From NCBI GenBank assembly GCA_016745035.1, contig JADGDE010000007.1, positions 62,001 through 126,000 of the forward strand: a DNA stretch of 64,000 bases, written 5' to 3'. The notes beneath the pieces are model-generated. The model was not told the origin of the DNA. It did no database searches and saw only the letters and a program-made list of their open reading frames with translations. Positions 1-7,759 of the stretch are shown here, piece after piece; positions within the stretch are counted from its first letter, which is position 1, and every line of letters starts with the position of its first letter. Origin of the DNA: Thiotrichales bacterium (GTDB taxonomy: Bacteria > Pseudomonadota > Gammaproteobacteria > Beggiatoales > Beggiatoaceae). The translations under genes and the position numbers were made by a program.

Positions 1-927
1 TGCGGCGAGTTCTAGGTTTTTATCTAATTGGCTGTTGCTGGGTTCTACCCACCACGCTAAGCTGCCGAGGATGAGGCTTAGGCTCCAGAAATAGCTGAGG
101 AAGTAGCTTTGTTTTTCGGTATTGGTTTTATTGCTATCTTTATTCTCTAACCACTCAACTAAGCCAACAATAACACCAGCCAATAAACCAATAATTAAAC
201 CAGAAAGATTAATGCTGGCTTCTGTTATAGATAATTGTGGAAAATAAACAAAACTGACTAAGGGCAAGCCTAAAACCCATAAAGCTGCCCAAGTATAAGC
301 AGCCCAATCAGGTATTGAAACCTTGTTCCAGCTTTTTCCAGCTAATATCCAAAAACTAAAAAAAGCAAAGGCTAACATCGTTAGAATAAAAACAGTATCA
401 ACGATAAAGTCTGAAAAAAAACCGCCTAAAAACAAACTAATAGATAAAATAACGCCCCAGGCAAATGTTGCAATAATCGCCGTCATAACGGCTCCGGCTA
501 CGGCTCCGGCTACGGCTCCGGCTACGGCTCCGGCTCCGACTCCGGCTCCGGCTCCGGCTCCGGCTACGGCTACGGCTCCGGCTACGGCTCCGGCTCCGGC
601 TCCGGCTACGGCTCCGGCTACGGCTACGGCTACGGCTACGGCTACGGCTCCGGCTACGGCTATGGCTATGGCTCCGGCTACGGCTCCGGCTCCGGCAAAG
701 GCAAGTGGCAAAGCTATCAAAGCCTGCACTTCCCCTGTCCACCACCACAAAATCACACCTGCAACGCCGCCCCAACACAAACCCCCGATAAGCATCGTCC
801 ACAATGCCAACCAAACATTATCCAAGGCTTTTATATCCGCAATCAAAGCCTGCGGCTGCATAACAAAACGCAGCGGCATCAACAAAGCATGACGCAGGAT
901 ATAGCGCAAATCAGAAGACTTCAGCAT
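1..927 (-). CDS. Membrane protein with Ala-Gly/Ala-Val repeat tract (3' end outside window)
   Basis: I see one uninterrupted minus-strand frame from an ATG at 927 to the window edge (309 codons, no stop). The chosen frame has hydrophobic helices rich in Trp, Leu and Phe before and after a tract of about 68 residues made almost only of AG and AV dipeptides, encoded by the hexamer repeat at 490-695. GTG at 960 is an alternative start; the frame is open further up to about 1003. It lies directly downstream of the AAA ATPase gene on the same strand, so the two are probably co-transcribed and may act together at the membrane. I do not recognise the family. Two other frames of this DNA are also open (Arg-Ser and Ala-Pro/Ala-Thr repeats), but only because a 6-bp period has no stop codon in those frames. 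The hydrophobic flanks identify the real frame. Confidence 0.6.
   Translation of the reverse strand, partial: MLKSSDLRYILRHALLMPLRFVMQPQALIADIKALDNVWLALWTMLIGGLCWGGVAGVILWWWTGEVQALIALPLAFAGAGAVAGAIAIAVAGAVAVAVAVAVAGAVAGAGAGAVAGAVAVAGAGAGAGVGAGAVAGAVAGAVAGAVMTAIIATFAWGVILSISLFLGGFFSDFIVDTVFILTMLAFAFFSFWILAGKSWNKVSIPDWAAYTWAALWVLGLPLVSFVYFPQLSITEASINLSGLIIGLLAGVIVGLVEWLENKDSNKTNTEKQSYFLSYFWSLSLILGSLAWWVEPSNSQLDKNLELAA
490..695. repeat. Hexanucleotide tandem repeat GGCTCC/GGCTAC, about 34 units
   Basis: The stretch is an almost perfect run of GGCTCC and GGCTAC hexamers, with rare GGCTAT and GACTCC variants. It lies inside the membrane-protein gene and encodes alternating Ala-Gly and Ala-Val on the minus strand. 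Because the period is a multiple of three, gain or loss of units changes protein length without a frameshift. Confidence 0.95.
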
Positions 928-997
928 AAGCCTGTCTCTGAGAACGCTGTACCCCAGCACGACACAGGAAGAAGGGAGGGCGGGAGATACTGTTTCA

Positions 998-2179
998 TCA
1001 AACAATCACCGTCAAAATCGTGGCAATACTCGCGGTTTTATGCAAAGGCTCCCACAAGGATTTGGGCTTTTTAAAGCGCTCTAATAAAGGGCGATAATCC
1101 TCAGCACAAACCAATGTTTGCCGGCGAATGAGTTGATAAAATTCCTTAGCAAACAAGTGTTGTTTAGACGACAGCAAACCCCGCCTTTGCAAGCGTCGAA
1201 TCATGTGGGCATCAACCGCTTTAGCATAAACCAATTGGCACAAGGCTTTTTGACGGCGAGGGCTTTGCTTTTCCCATAGCTGGCTGTAATGCTCTTCGAT
1301 GGTCTCTTCTAAATCATGCACATTTAAATCTTGCCGATGCTGCATGGCTTGCCATACTTGGGCTAAACACAAGCGTAAAAAAAGCGGATGTGCGCCACTG
1401 ATGTCTTCCAGCGGTATTATCCATTTGTGTTTGAGTTTTTCGGCATCATAAACATTAAATCCATGTTGAAAAGGGCGTGTTTGTAAGGTTCTTACGGCTT
1501 CTTTGGGTAATAGTTCCAAAAAATAACGATGGTCATCAAACAGCGCCCAATATTTAGACTCTTTCACGCTGTCATGGTCACAAATATGTTTTAAGGTCTG
1601 TTGGCTGGCGGTCAAGTACCCCCAACGACACTCAGGGCAATCCGCCAATTGCCGCAACTTCGAGAAGAAAAAACCATTAAACAGCGAATGCTTGAGAATT
1701 TTATCAAACTCATCAATGATTAATAAAAAACGCCATTGTTCTGCTAAGTTTTCTATTTCCGCTTTGAAATCTTGATAATCTGCAACGATTGGCGGCTCGG
1801 TGATACCTAAAGCCTCAGAGATGGATTGGTAAAGACTGCGAAAAAAAGCATCGGGATGATCATTTTCATCCCAATCCCGTATTTGGGTATGAATGCTGAT
1901 TAGCCCCTCAACTTGGGCAAGGTGAGGGCGTAAGGCTTTGAGCAGCGTGGTTTTTCCCATACCCGCTTCACCCAACAAGCTGATATTGCAAGGCTTATCG
2001 GGGTGCGTCAGCCCTTGAAGCAGCTCTTGAATTAAATCTTCCCGCCCGATAGGGGCTTGCTCAAAAATCTCGGATTCATAGGGGTTTTTCCCCGCTTCTA
2101 AAGCCGCTTTAAGCACGTCATCATAAGTTTTTGCAGGCGGGTGATTGGCATTGCCTAAGGTAATTTGAAATTGGGGCAT
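998..2179 (-). CDS. AAA-family ATPase (AAA_16/ORC-like)
   Basis: A 393-residue P-loop ATPase. The Walker A motif GEAGMGKT is at residues 70-77 and the Walker B LLIIDEFD at about 152-159. The segment before Walker A (PIGREDLIQELL) is the usual lead-in of AAA_16-type ATPases, and a winged-helix-like C-terminal part follows. The last residues are hydrophobic (IATILTVIV). A membrane protein with a repeat tract follows 70 bp downstream on the same strand, so this ATPase is probably its cytoplasmic partner. The substrate is unknown. The ATPase assignment is secure and the role is not. Confidence 0.8.
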   Translation of the reverse strand: MPQFQITLGNANHPPAKTYDDVLKAALEAGKNPYESEIFEQAPIGREDLIQELLQGLTHPDKPCNISLLGEAGMGKTTLLKALRPHLAQVEGLISIHTQIRDWDENDHPDAFFRSLYQSISEALGITEPPIVADYQDFKAEIENLAEQWRFLLIIDEFDKILKHSLFNGFFFSKLRQLADCPECRWGYLTASQQTLKHICDHDSVKESKYWALFDDHRYFLELLPKEAVRTLQTRPFQHGFNVYDAEKLKHKWIIPLEDISGAHPLFLRLCLAQVWQAMQHRQDLNVHDLEETIEEHYSQLWEKQSPRRQKALCQLVYAKAVDAHMIRRLQRRGLLSSKQHLFAKEFYQLIRRQTLVCAEDYRPLLERFKKPKSLWEPLHKTASIATILTVIV

Positions 2180-2269
2180 CGCAGGTCTCGTCAGAGCATA
2201 TTGGGGTTCATTCTAACAAAACCCTCTAAGCAAAACATATTGGGTTTTTGCTAGCGCTACGGAAACCAA

Positions 2270-2291
2270 CTTAGCCTTTGCGTAACATCAG
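2270..2291. repeat. Solo terminal repeat of the miniature element family
   Basis: The bases match the right end (TAGCCTTTGCGTAACATCAG) found in the complete miniature elements elsewhere in the window. No matching left end is visible nearby, so this looks like a remnant. It lies just upstream of the Zur-type palindrome. Confidence 0.6.
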
Positions 2292-2315
2292 TTAAAATAA
2301 AACTTTACGTTAAAA

Positions 2316-2332
2316 ATGTTATGTTATAACAT
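2316..2332. promoter_or_regulatory. Probable Zur box upstream of the DUF1826 gene
   Basis: ATGTTATG-T-TATAACAT is a 17-bp palindrome with one mismatch. It fits the gammaproteobacterial Zur consensus (ATGTTATA-N-TATAACAT). It lies 58 bp before the DUF1826 start codon, and DUF1826 genes are known members of zinc-starvation regulons. Binding is inferred. Confidence 0.7.
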
Positions 2333-2390
2333 CTCTTTTAGTCTAAATTTAAACCTTTAAACACTTCATTCCCTATGTGGGAAAAATGAT

Positions 2391-3050
2391 ATGAACACAG
2401 ATACCTCTACATCAATCACAGCGCGTCGATATGTCAGCGCTGATCAAACCGCCATTCTTGCCGATATTTATCAGGAAGATGTCAATGTCAGCATTTGGCA
2501 ACGGCAATTATCACCGAGTTTACAAGCGGCGGTTGATGCTTTTTTAACAGCCAATCCAAGCTGTCAGCTAGATAAAATTGTCACGCCAGAAAATGCGTTT
2601 GTCAGTATTTCCAAGTTATTGGGGAGGGGCGATTATGTCGCTGAACTAAGCATCAATATGGCGGAATTAGTCGAGATATTTTGTGATTTGTTTGAACTCG
2701 AACAAGCGGGGTTTCGATTAGCGACGCTGAATCGCGCCATGTGCCCCAGATTTCACACCGATAAAGTCCCTTGCCGCTTGATCACCACTTATCAAGGCGT
2801 GGCGACAGAATGGTTGCCCGATGAAGTGGTTGATTACAGCAAACTGGGCACAGGCAACGGGGGACTGCCAGACGAGCAATCCGGTTTGTTTCAAAGCAAA
2901 GATGAGATTCGCTATCTAAACCGTGGCGATGTGGCTTTATTCAAAGGCGAGCGCTGGATAGGTAACGAACAGTCGGGACTGGTTCACCGCTCCCCTGCTG
3001 TATTAGCCGGCGAGCAACGTTTGTTGTTGACCTTGGATTTTGTCAATTAA
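2391..3050 (+). CDS. DUF1826 domain protein, zinc-starvation associated
   Basis: A 219-residue cytoplasmic protein with the hallmark of DUF1826: CPRFH at residues 118-122 followed by VPCRLITTYQG and TEWLPDEVV. The Cys and His residues there could bind metal. In other gammaproteobacteria DUF1826 genes sit beside COG0523 metallochaperone GTPases and are repressed by Zur; the biochemical role is not established. A strong Zur-like palindrome precedes it. Its stop codon overlaps the stop of the convergent ABC permease gene by 4 bp. Family assignment is firm. Confidence 0.85.
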   Translation: MNTDTSTSITARRYVSADQTAILADIYQEDVNVSIWQRQLSPSLQAAVDAFLTANPSCQLDKIVTPENAFVSISKLLGRGDYVAELSINMAELVEIFCDLFELEQAGFRLATLNRAMCPRFHTDKVPCRLITTYQGVATEWLPDEVVDYSKLGTGNGGLPDEQSGLFQSKDEIRYLNRGDVALFKGERWIGNEQSGLVHRSPAVLAGEQRLLLTLDFVN

Positions 3051-4243
3051 TTGTTAAAGCGGTTACGATAGGCTTGCAAAGACGGTATCGCCGCTGCAAT
3101 AAGCGTTGCCAATATCACCAACAGCAATAAATACACACTGTGTATGGAAAAGATATTGGCACTGACATGCAAACCAAATTGCAGCGTCAACACATCGCCA
3201 AGGCTTATCAAACTAAGATATAACAAGGTAGCGCCACAGACGATGCTCAGCGAGCTAATCAACACAGCTTCCAATTCGATGAGTAAAAACAAAAACCAAG
3301 GCGGTGCGCCAATCACCCTCAGCAATTGAATTTCGCGCTCGCGCTCACGGATAGAGGCAAGCAGCATGGCACTAAGCCCTAACAAGGCGGCGACCAAGAC
3401 CAATACAGAAATCAAACGCAGGGTATTTTCTAACAAGCCCATCATTTGCCACAGCTCGGACAAGGCAACACCCGGCAAGATAGCCAGCAGCGGTTCTTGG
3501 CGATAGTTGTTAATCTCGCGTTGCACCGCAAAAGTTGCCATGCGTGATTTTAAACCGACCATGCCAGCGGTAATGCTGCTGGGGCTGGGTGTTGCGCCCC
3601 CTTGTTGCCAGTTTTTGTGAATTGCCTCAATGCCTGCCAGACTGACATGAACAGTTTGATCCACAGGCGTGACCGTCGGGGCTAAAATCCCCACTACTTG
3701 AAAGGGTTTGTCATCATGTAAAGCAAAACTGGTGGTGGCGATGCCGTGGGCTAATACCAGTTTATCCCCCAAATGGTAACCGAGCTGGTGCGCCACTTCT
3801 GCCCCCAGCACCACATCAAAAACTTGCTCAAACGCTTGTCCTTGTGCAAACCTTAGTTTGTGCTGCTTGCCATAGCTAAAGTGTTGAAAATAATCCGCCG
3901 TTGTCCCCAGCACACGGTAGCCTTTATGAGAATCACCCAGCGAGATAGGAATCGCCCAAGCCACCTTGGGATTGGCGGCAATGGCTTGGAAAGACTGCCA
4001 AGAGATATTATTGCTCGGCGAGCCGACCCGAAACACCGAATACAGCAACAAATTCAAGCTGCTGGTTCTTGCCCCAACGATGAGATCAACCCCTGAGACC
4101 GTGTTGGCAAAACTGTCTTTGCTTTGGGTGCGAATATGTTCCACCCCTAACAGCACAAAAATACTGACACTCATCGCCAGCAGCGTCAGCAACGCCGAGC
4201 CTTTGCGATTGAGCAAACTTTTTACTGCCAGCTTTACAAACAT
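3047..4243 (-). CDS. FtsX/MacB-type ABC transporter permease
   Basis: A 398-residue inner-membrane protein with one N-terminal transmembrane helix (SALLTLLAMSVSIFVLLGV), a periplasmic domain of about 230 residues and three C-terminal helices. This is the FtsX/MacB permease plan. It overlaps the upstream ATPase gene by 10 bp, so the two form one transporter. This arrangement next to a DUF3299 lipoprotein matches zinc-starvation-induced clusters known in Pseudomonas (the PA4063-PA4066 type), where it is thought to act on periplasmic zinc or lipoproteins. The substrate is not shown. Confidence 0.85.
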   Translation of the reverse strand: MFVKLAVKSLLNRKGSALLTLLAMSVSIFVLLGVEHIRTQSKDSFANTVSGVDLIVGARTSSLNLLLYSVFRVGSPSNNISWQSFQAIAANPKVAWAIPISLGDSHKGYRVLGTTADYFQHFSYGKQHKLRFAQGQAFEQVFDVVLGAEVAHQLGYHLGDKLVLAHGIATTSFALHDDKPFQVVGILAPTVTPVDQTVHVSLAGIEAIHKNWQQGGATPSPSSITAGMVGLKSRMATFAVQREINNYRQEPLLAILPGVALSELWQMMGLLENTLRLISVLVLVAALLGLSAMLLASIREREREIQLLRVIGAPPWFLFLLIELEAVLISSLSIVCGATLLYLSLISLGDVLTLQFGLHVSANIFSIHSVYLLLLVILATLIAAAIPSLQAYRNRFNN

Positions 4244-4923
4244 GGGCTGCTGGCCTCGCTTTGGTTGATTTCAGACAAAGCATCAACCCGGTCAAAATAG
4301 CGCGATAAAGACATATCATGACTAACAAACAATAAAGTAATATCGTGTTCCTTCGCCAAGGACATCAACAAGGACATGAAATTATCACTGTTGGGCTGAT
4401 CCAAAGCTGAGGTGGGTTCATCGGCAATCAGCAATTCTGGCTGATTAATCAAAGCCCTGGCGATGGCAACCCGCTGTTGTTGCCCAATGCTCAGCTTGGC
4501 GCTGGGTTTGTGCCAATCTGCCCTAGAGATATTTAAGCGGGATAATAAATTTTCGATGTCAGCAGATAAGCGGGCTGATTTTTTCTGTTTTGAGAATTGG
4601 CTGGCGATCTGAATATTATCAACCGCGCCCAGATAGGGAATCAGGTTAAATTGTTGGAACACATAACCGATATGATTGGCGCGAAAACGATCCCGCTGGT
4701 AGGCATTCATTTTATCCAAACGTTGCCCCAACACAGCCACTTCACCGCCGCTGCTGGACAAAATACCGCTTAATAAATTCAACAAAGTGGACTTTCCACT
4801 CCCCGAAGCCCCATGAACAAAAATATGTTCATTGCCAGCAACCGTCCATTGCTTGATATTGAGTATGCTCGTCTCCGGTGCGCCGGGGTATGCAAAGCAC
4901 ACATCGCGCAAATCAATTGCCAT
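4234..4923 (-). CDS. ABC transporter ATP-binding protein (LolD/MacB type)
   Basis: A 229-residue ATPase with Walker A GASGSGKST at residues 38-46, the signature LSIGQQQR, Walker B LLIADEPTSALD and a switch His (FVSHD). The family partners FtsX-type permeases, and the permease gene overlaps its 3' end. It is divergent from the DUF3299 lipoprotein gene, with 73 bp between the start codons. A palindrome in that gap could regulate both. Confidence 0.9.
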   Translation of the reverse strand: MAIDLRDVCFAYPGAPETSILNIKQWTVAGNEHIFVHGASGSGKSTLLNLLSGILSSSGGEVAVLGQRLDKMNAYQRDRFRANHIGYVFQQFNLIPYLGAVDNIQIASQFSKQKKSARLSADIENLLSRLNISRADWHKPSAKLSIGQQQRVAIARALINQPELLIADEPTSALDQPNSDNFMSLLMSLAKEHDITLLFVSHDMSLSRYFDRVDALSEINQSEASSPCL

Positions 4924-4952
4924 TACTTTAACCCTGTCATTGCCCTGAACTG

Positions 4953-4969
4953 ATGATAGATTGTATCAT
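4953..4969. promoter_or_regulatory. Possible weaker Zur-like operator
   Basis: ATGATAGA-T-TGTATCAT is a 17-bp near-palindrome with the same geometry as the Zur box at 2316-2332. It matches the consensus at about 12 of 16 half-site positions. It lies between the divergent ABC ATPase and DUF3299 genes, where a shared operator would be expected. Confidence 0.4.
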
Positions 4970-4996
4970 TTCGCTAACCGAAAACTGTGAGAACAT

Positions 4997-5653
4997 ATGA
5001 AAAAGCCTTACCTGTTTATCAACATGACGCTATTAAGTTTAGCCCTGTTTGCTTGTGGTGATTCAAAGGAATCGTTTGATAAGCTAATCACTGGAGCCAT
5101 CATGCCAGAAGAGAGCACGATAGTGGCTACTTCCAAAGCAGATACGCCAGCATTTAAAACGCTGGAATGGACTGATTTGATGCCCGCAGAAGATTTACAA
5201 GCCCTGCTCAATCCCCCTGAATATCTCGACGAAGTCGAGGATGGCAGTGCAGACGATCAAATCAGCAACCAACTGAAAATCAACACATCAAAGGCAGACC
5301 CTGATGACCTGTATCAACAAGCCTTGGTATCAAAAAAGGTCAAAACAGAGATGGATGGGGAAAAAATTCGCCTCGCAGGTTTTATCGTGCCCTTAGACTT
5401 TAATGACCAGCAAAAACTGACCGAGTTTTTTTTAGTCCCTTATTTCGGTGCTTGTATTCATGTACCCCCGCCGCCGCCGAATCAAATCATTTATATCTCT
5501 TACCCCCAAGGCATAGAACGCCCCGGGCTACCCGATCCGTTTTGGGTATCGGGTGTGTTGAAAACGACATTGGTTGAAAATGAGATGGCGACTTCGGCGT
5601 ATAGCATGGAAGTTGAGCAGGTGGAGCGCTATCGGGAAGAGTGGTTGTATTAA
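4997..5653 (+). CDS. DUF3299 family lipoprotein
   Basis: A 218-residue precursor with a lipoprotein signal peptide (lipobox LALFAC, Cys20). The mature part ends in the DUF3299 domain, with RLAGFIVPLDF, then FFLVPYFGACIHVPPPPPNQ and a WVSGVLK segment. DUF3299 proteins are periplasmic or membrane-anchored and often neighbour an FtsX-type ABC transporter in Zur-controlled clusters, as here. The function is unknown. The conserved Cys/His in GACIHVP could be a metal site. Confidence 0.85.
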   Translation: MKKPYLFINMTLLSLALFACGDSKESFDKLITGAIMPEESTIVATSKADTPAFKTLEWTDLMPAEDLQALLNPPEYLDEVEDGSADDQISNQLKINTSKADPDDLYQQALVSKKVKTEMDGEKIRLAGFIVPLDFNDQQKLTEFFLVPYFGACIHVPPPPPNQIIYISYPQGIERPGLPDPFWVSGVLKTTLVENEMATSAYSMEVEQVERYREEWLY

Positions 5654-5675
5654 ATACGGTTTGAGATAAATTGAT

Positions 5676-6653
5676 TTATAACAGCAAATGTGTGCCTAAA
5701 TAGACCACGTAAATATGTTTTTTAGAAGAGTCTGGATAAAAATGCAAACGAAAGCCATTGGGTAATTTGATATGATTTTCGCAATAGACTTCCCGCCCAT
5801 CATCGAGCCAAAACATACGTTGTTTCTTTTTTTTAGGATCGGCATTCACACTTTTTGATTCCCCACTGACTTTGGCTGCTAAACCTAAATCATGCAAATA
5901 ATTGTGACGATAATCCTTATATTCAGCATTTTTCCATTTGGCGGAAAATTGCTCTAATACATTCAGTGCATCTCGAGCTTTGAGGAGGATATCCGATCTG
6001 GCTGACCAATTTTGCAATGCAGTGCCTATTTGGTTGGGCAACAAAGTTAGGTTTGGAAATAACTCCAGTCTATTTCCCCAAATATCTTTTGCTGAATTGA
6101 TGAGTTGATTTCTTCGTTCTAATAAAGCGGTTTTATGTTTTGCTAAACTCACATCATCAACAAGGTTGGGGAGGCTTGTTTGTTCCTCTTCTGTTTTTTG
6201 TACTAAATCTAATACCCATATGTCTATTTTGTGGTTTAACCAAGGCGCTGAGGTCGCAAAACTGACTAAAAATGTCTCAAAATAATAGGTGGCTAATAAG
6301 ACGTTATTGCCTATATTGTCACCCAATAGTCCAACTTCCAAAGTATTATCCATCGCCATGAGTTCAACTGTTTCAAACAAGGGTTGCTTGGTTTCCACCG
6401 ATCTTAAAAATGAGCGCCAATCTCTCAACGAAGCATCATTCTTTGCCGCATTAAACCAGTCTCTGACAAAATAACTATTTGATAATTCTAAACTCATTAA
6501 AGATTTATCTTGATCTTCATCAAGCAAAAGGACTTTTAAACCAACCGCACGGCAAGTTTTTAGGATTTTAAAAAATAATAAAACACCTTGGTTGGCAGCC
6601 TCAGTATTTGCAAATGGTAGGGAATGATGGTTTAAGACAATGCCATTGATCAT
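5676..6653 (-). CDS. Unknown protein, third gene of the DUF262/ATPase operon
   Basis: A 325-residue soluble protein without a signal peptide or membrane helix. Its start overlaps the stop of the ATPase gene by 4 bp, so it is translated with it. The C-terminal 60 residues (WLDDGREVYCENHIKLPNG, then FRLHFYPD and IYVVYLGTHL) form a compact domain that would suit a small nuclease- or toxin-like fold. That is an impression, not an assignment. A basic stretch KKKK precedes it. Its place after a DUF262 protein and an SMC-like ATPase suggests an effector or specificity subunit of a defence system. Confidence 0.7.
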   Translation of the reverse strand: MINGIVLNHHSLPFANTEAANQGVLLFFKILKTCRAVGLKVLLLDEDQDKSLMSLELSNSYFVRDWFNAAKNDASLRDWRSFLRSVETKQPLFETVELMAMDNTLEVGLLGDNIGNNVLLATYYFETFLVSFATSAPWLNHKIDIWVLDLVQKTEEEQTSLPNLVDDVSLAKHKTALLERRNQLINSAKDIWGNRLELFPNLTLLPNQIGTALQNWSARSDILLKARDALNVLEQFSAKWKNAEYKDYRHNYLHDLGLAAKVSGESKSVNADPKKKKQRMFWLDDGREVYCENHIKLPNGFRLHFYPDSSKKHIYVVYLGTHLLL

Positions 6654-7759
6654 AGCAATTGATCCAGTTGCCTATCCCATTCATCAAAAAAGCCTTCAGG
6701 CCAACAATCTATCCGTCCTTGCTCATCAATATTTGGATATATCACCTCAGAGGTATGAACTGAGGTATTTATATCGCGCTGAAGAAAAAATACTTTAATA
6801 GCACTGGCAGATACCTGCTGTTGTTTGATAGCAACCCGAACCCCATTGAGAAAGTGGTCAGAATGAGATTCCACCACCAATTGCACACCATTGGTTGCCG
6901 CAAGCGCACAAAGTTTCCCCATAATCGCTTGTCCAGCAGGATGTAAATGCGATTCAGGATTTTCAAGGATTAACAGATCACCTTCTGAAGCACTTAAAAT
7001 ACTGGTCACCACAGGTAAAACATAACTTAAACCAAAACCCACATTTTGCGGCTTAAAATCTTCTGTGGTCTCTTTTCCTTGCTTAAATGCATAACTTAAA
7101 CTAGCAGAATTAAACTCTGGCCTAGCAACAGCCTTAATCTTTAGACCGGGTGTGATCTCTGACATCCATGCTTCAATATTGGCAAGTAGATTGTTTGATA
7201 GGGATTGAGGGTGTTGTAATGACGGCAGTCTCATGTCTTTTGCCCCATTCACGGCTATAAAATGAACTGCATATTCTCCATGTTGTCCTAAAGATTTTAG
7301 ATCACGAATATGAAATTCTGATAATTGATGGTGACTTCGTGGACTTAATCGGTCAGCGCTTAAATATTGGAAATTGGTATTAAATAAACTCAATGTTTCC
7401 AATTCACCATTGACACGGGTCTGACGTAATGGCAGCAAATCGGAATCATGTTGATAATCAAATTTAAATTTAGCAACCTCTGCCAATTCACTCCATTTTA
7501 AAGTAAACAAAATCTCTTCTTGTTCACTAAAACTGGAAAGGACATCTTTACCTGTACCCAGTTTGAGATAATCACCATTGAGCAATAAGCCCTTATCTTT
7601 TAGTGCATTGCGCTCAAAAGATTGCCGTAACAACAGCAGGCTTTGCACTAAAGTTGATTTTCCCATGCCATTTAAGCCTGTAAATAGGTTTAAGCCTGCT
7701 AAGGGAAAACTGGCATTAAGTAGGGTTTTAAAGTTTTTTACATTAATAAACTCAATCAT
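6650..7759 (-). CDS. AAA_15/DUF3696-type ATPase (OLD/SMC-like)
   Basis: A 369-residue ABC/SMC-type ATPase. Walker A GLNGMGKST is at residues 28-36, in the typical N-terminal context of a strand-rich FKTLLNASFPLAGLNLFTG. The late part has an SMC-like Walker B (LLILENPESHLHP) and the following VVESHSDHFLNG with its switch His. The C-terminal RIDCWPEGFFDEWD is typical of DUF3696 proteins. There is no TOPRIM domain. The start overlaps the DUF262 gene by 8 bp and the end overlaps the third gene by 4 bp. Related ATPases are common sensors or activators in phage-defence modules. Confidence 0.85.
   Translation of the reverse strand: MIEFINVKNFKTLLNASFPLAGLNLFTGLNGMGKSTLVQSLLLLRQSFERNALKDKGLLLNGDYLKLGTGKDVLSSFSEQEEILFTLKWSELAEVAKFKFDYQHDSDLLPLRQTRVNGELETLSLFNTNFQYLSADRLSPRSHHQLSEFHIRDLKSLGQHGEYAVHFIAVNGAKDMRLPSLQHPQSLSNNLLANIEAWMSEITPGLKIKAVARPEFNSASLSYAFKQGKETTEDFKPQNVGFGLSYVLPVVTSILSASEGDLLILENPESHLHPAGQAIMGKLCALAATNGVQLVVESHSDHFLNGVRVAIKQQQVSASAIKVFFLQRDINTSVHTSEVIYPNIDEQGRIDCWPEGFFDEWDRQLDQLL

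Noticed and set aside
323..892. Plus-strand ORF of Ala-Pro/Ala-Thr repeats and a minus-strand ORF of Arg-Ser repeats (437-814).
   Set aside because: Both arise because the hexamer repeat has no stop in those frames. The flanking sequence is protein-like only in the third minus frame, which encodes hydrophobic helices.
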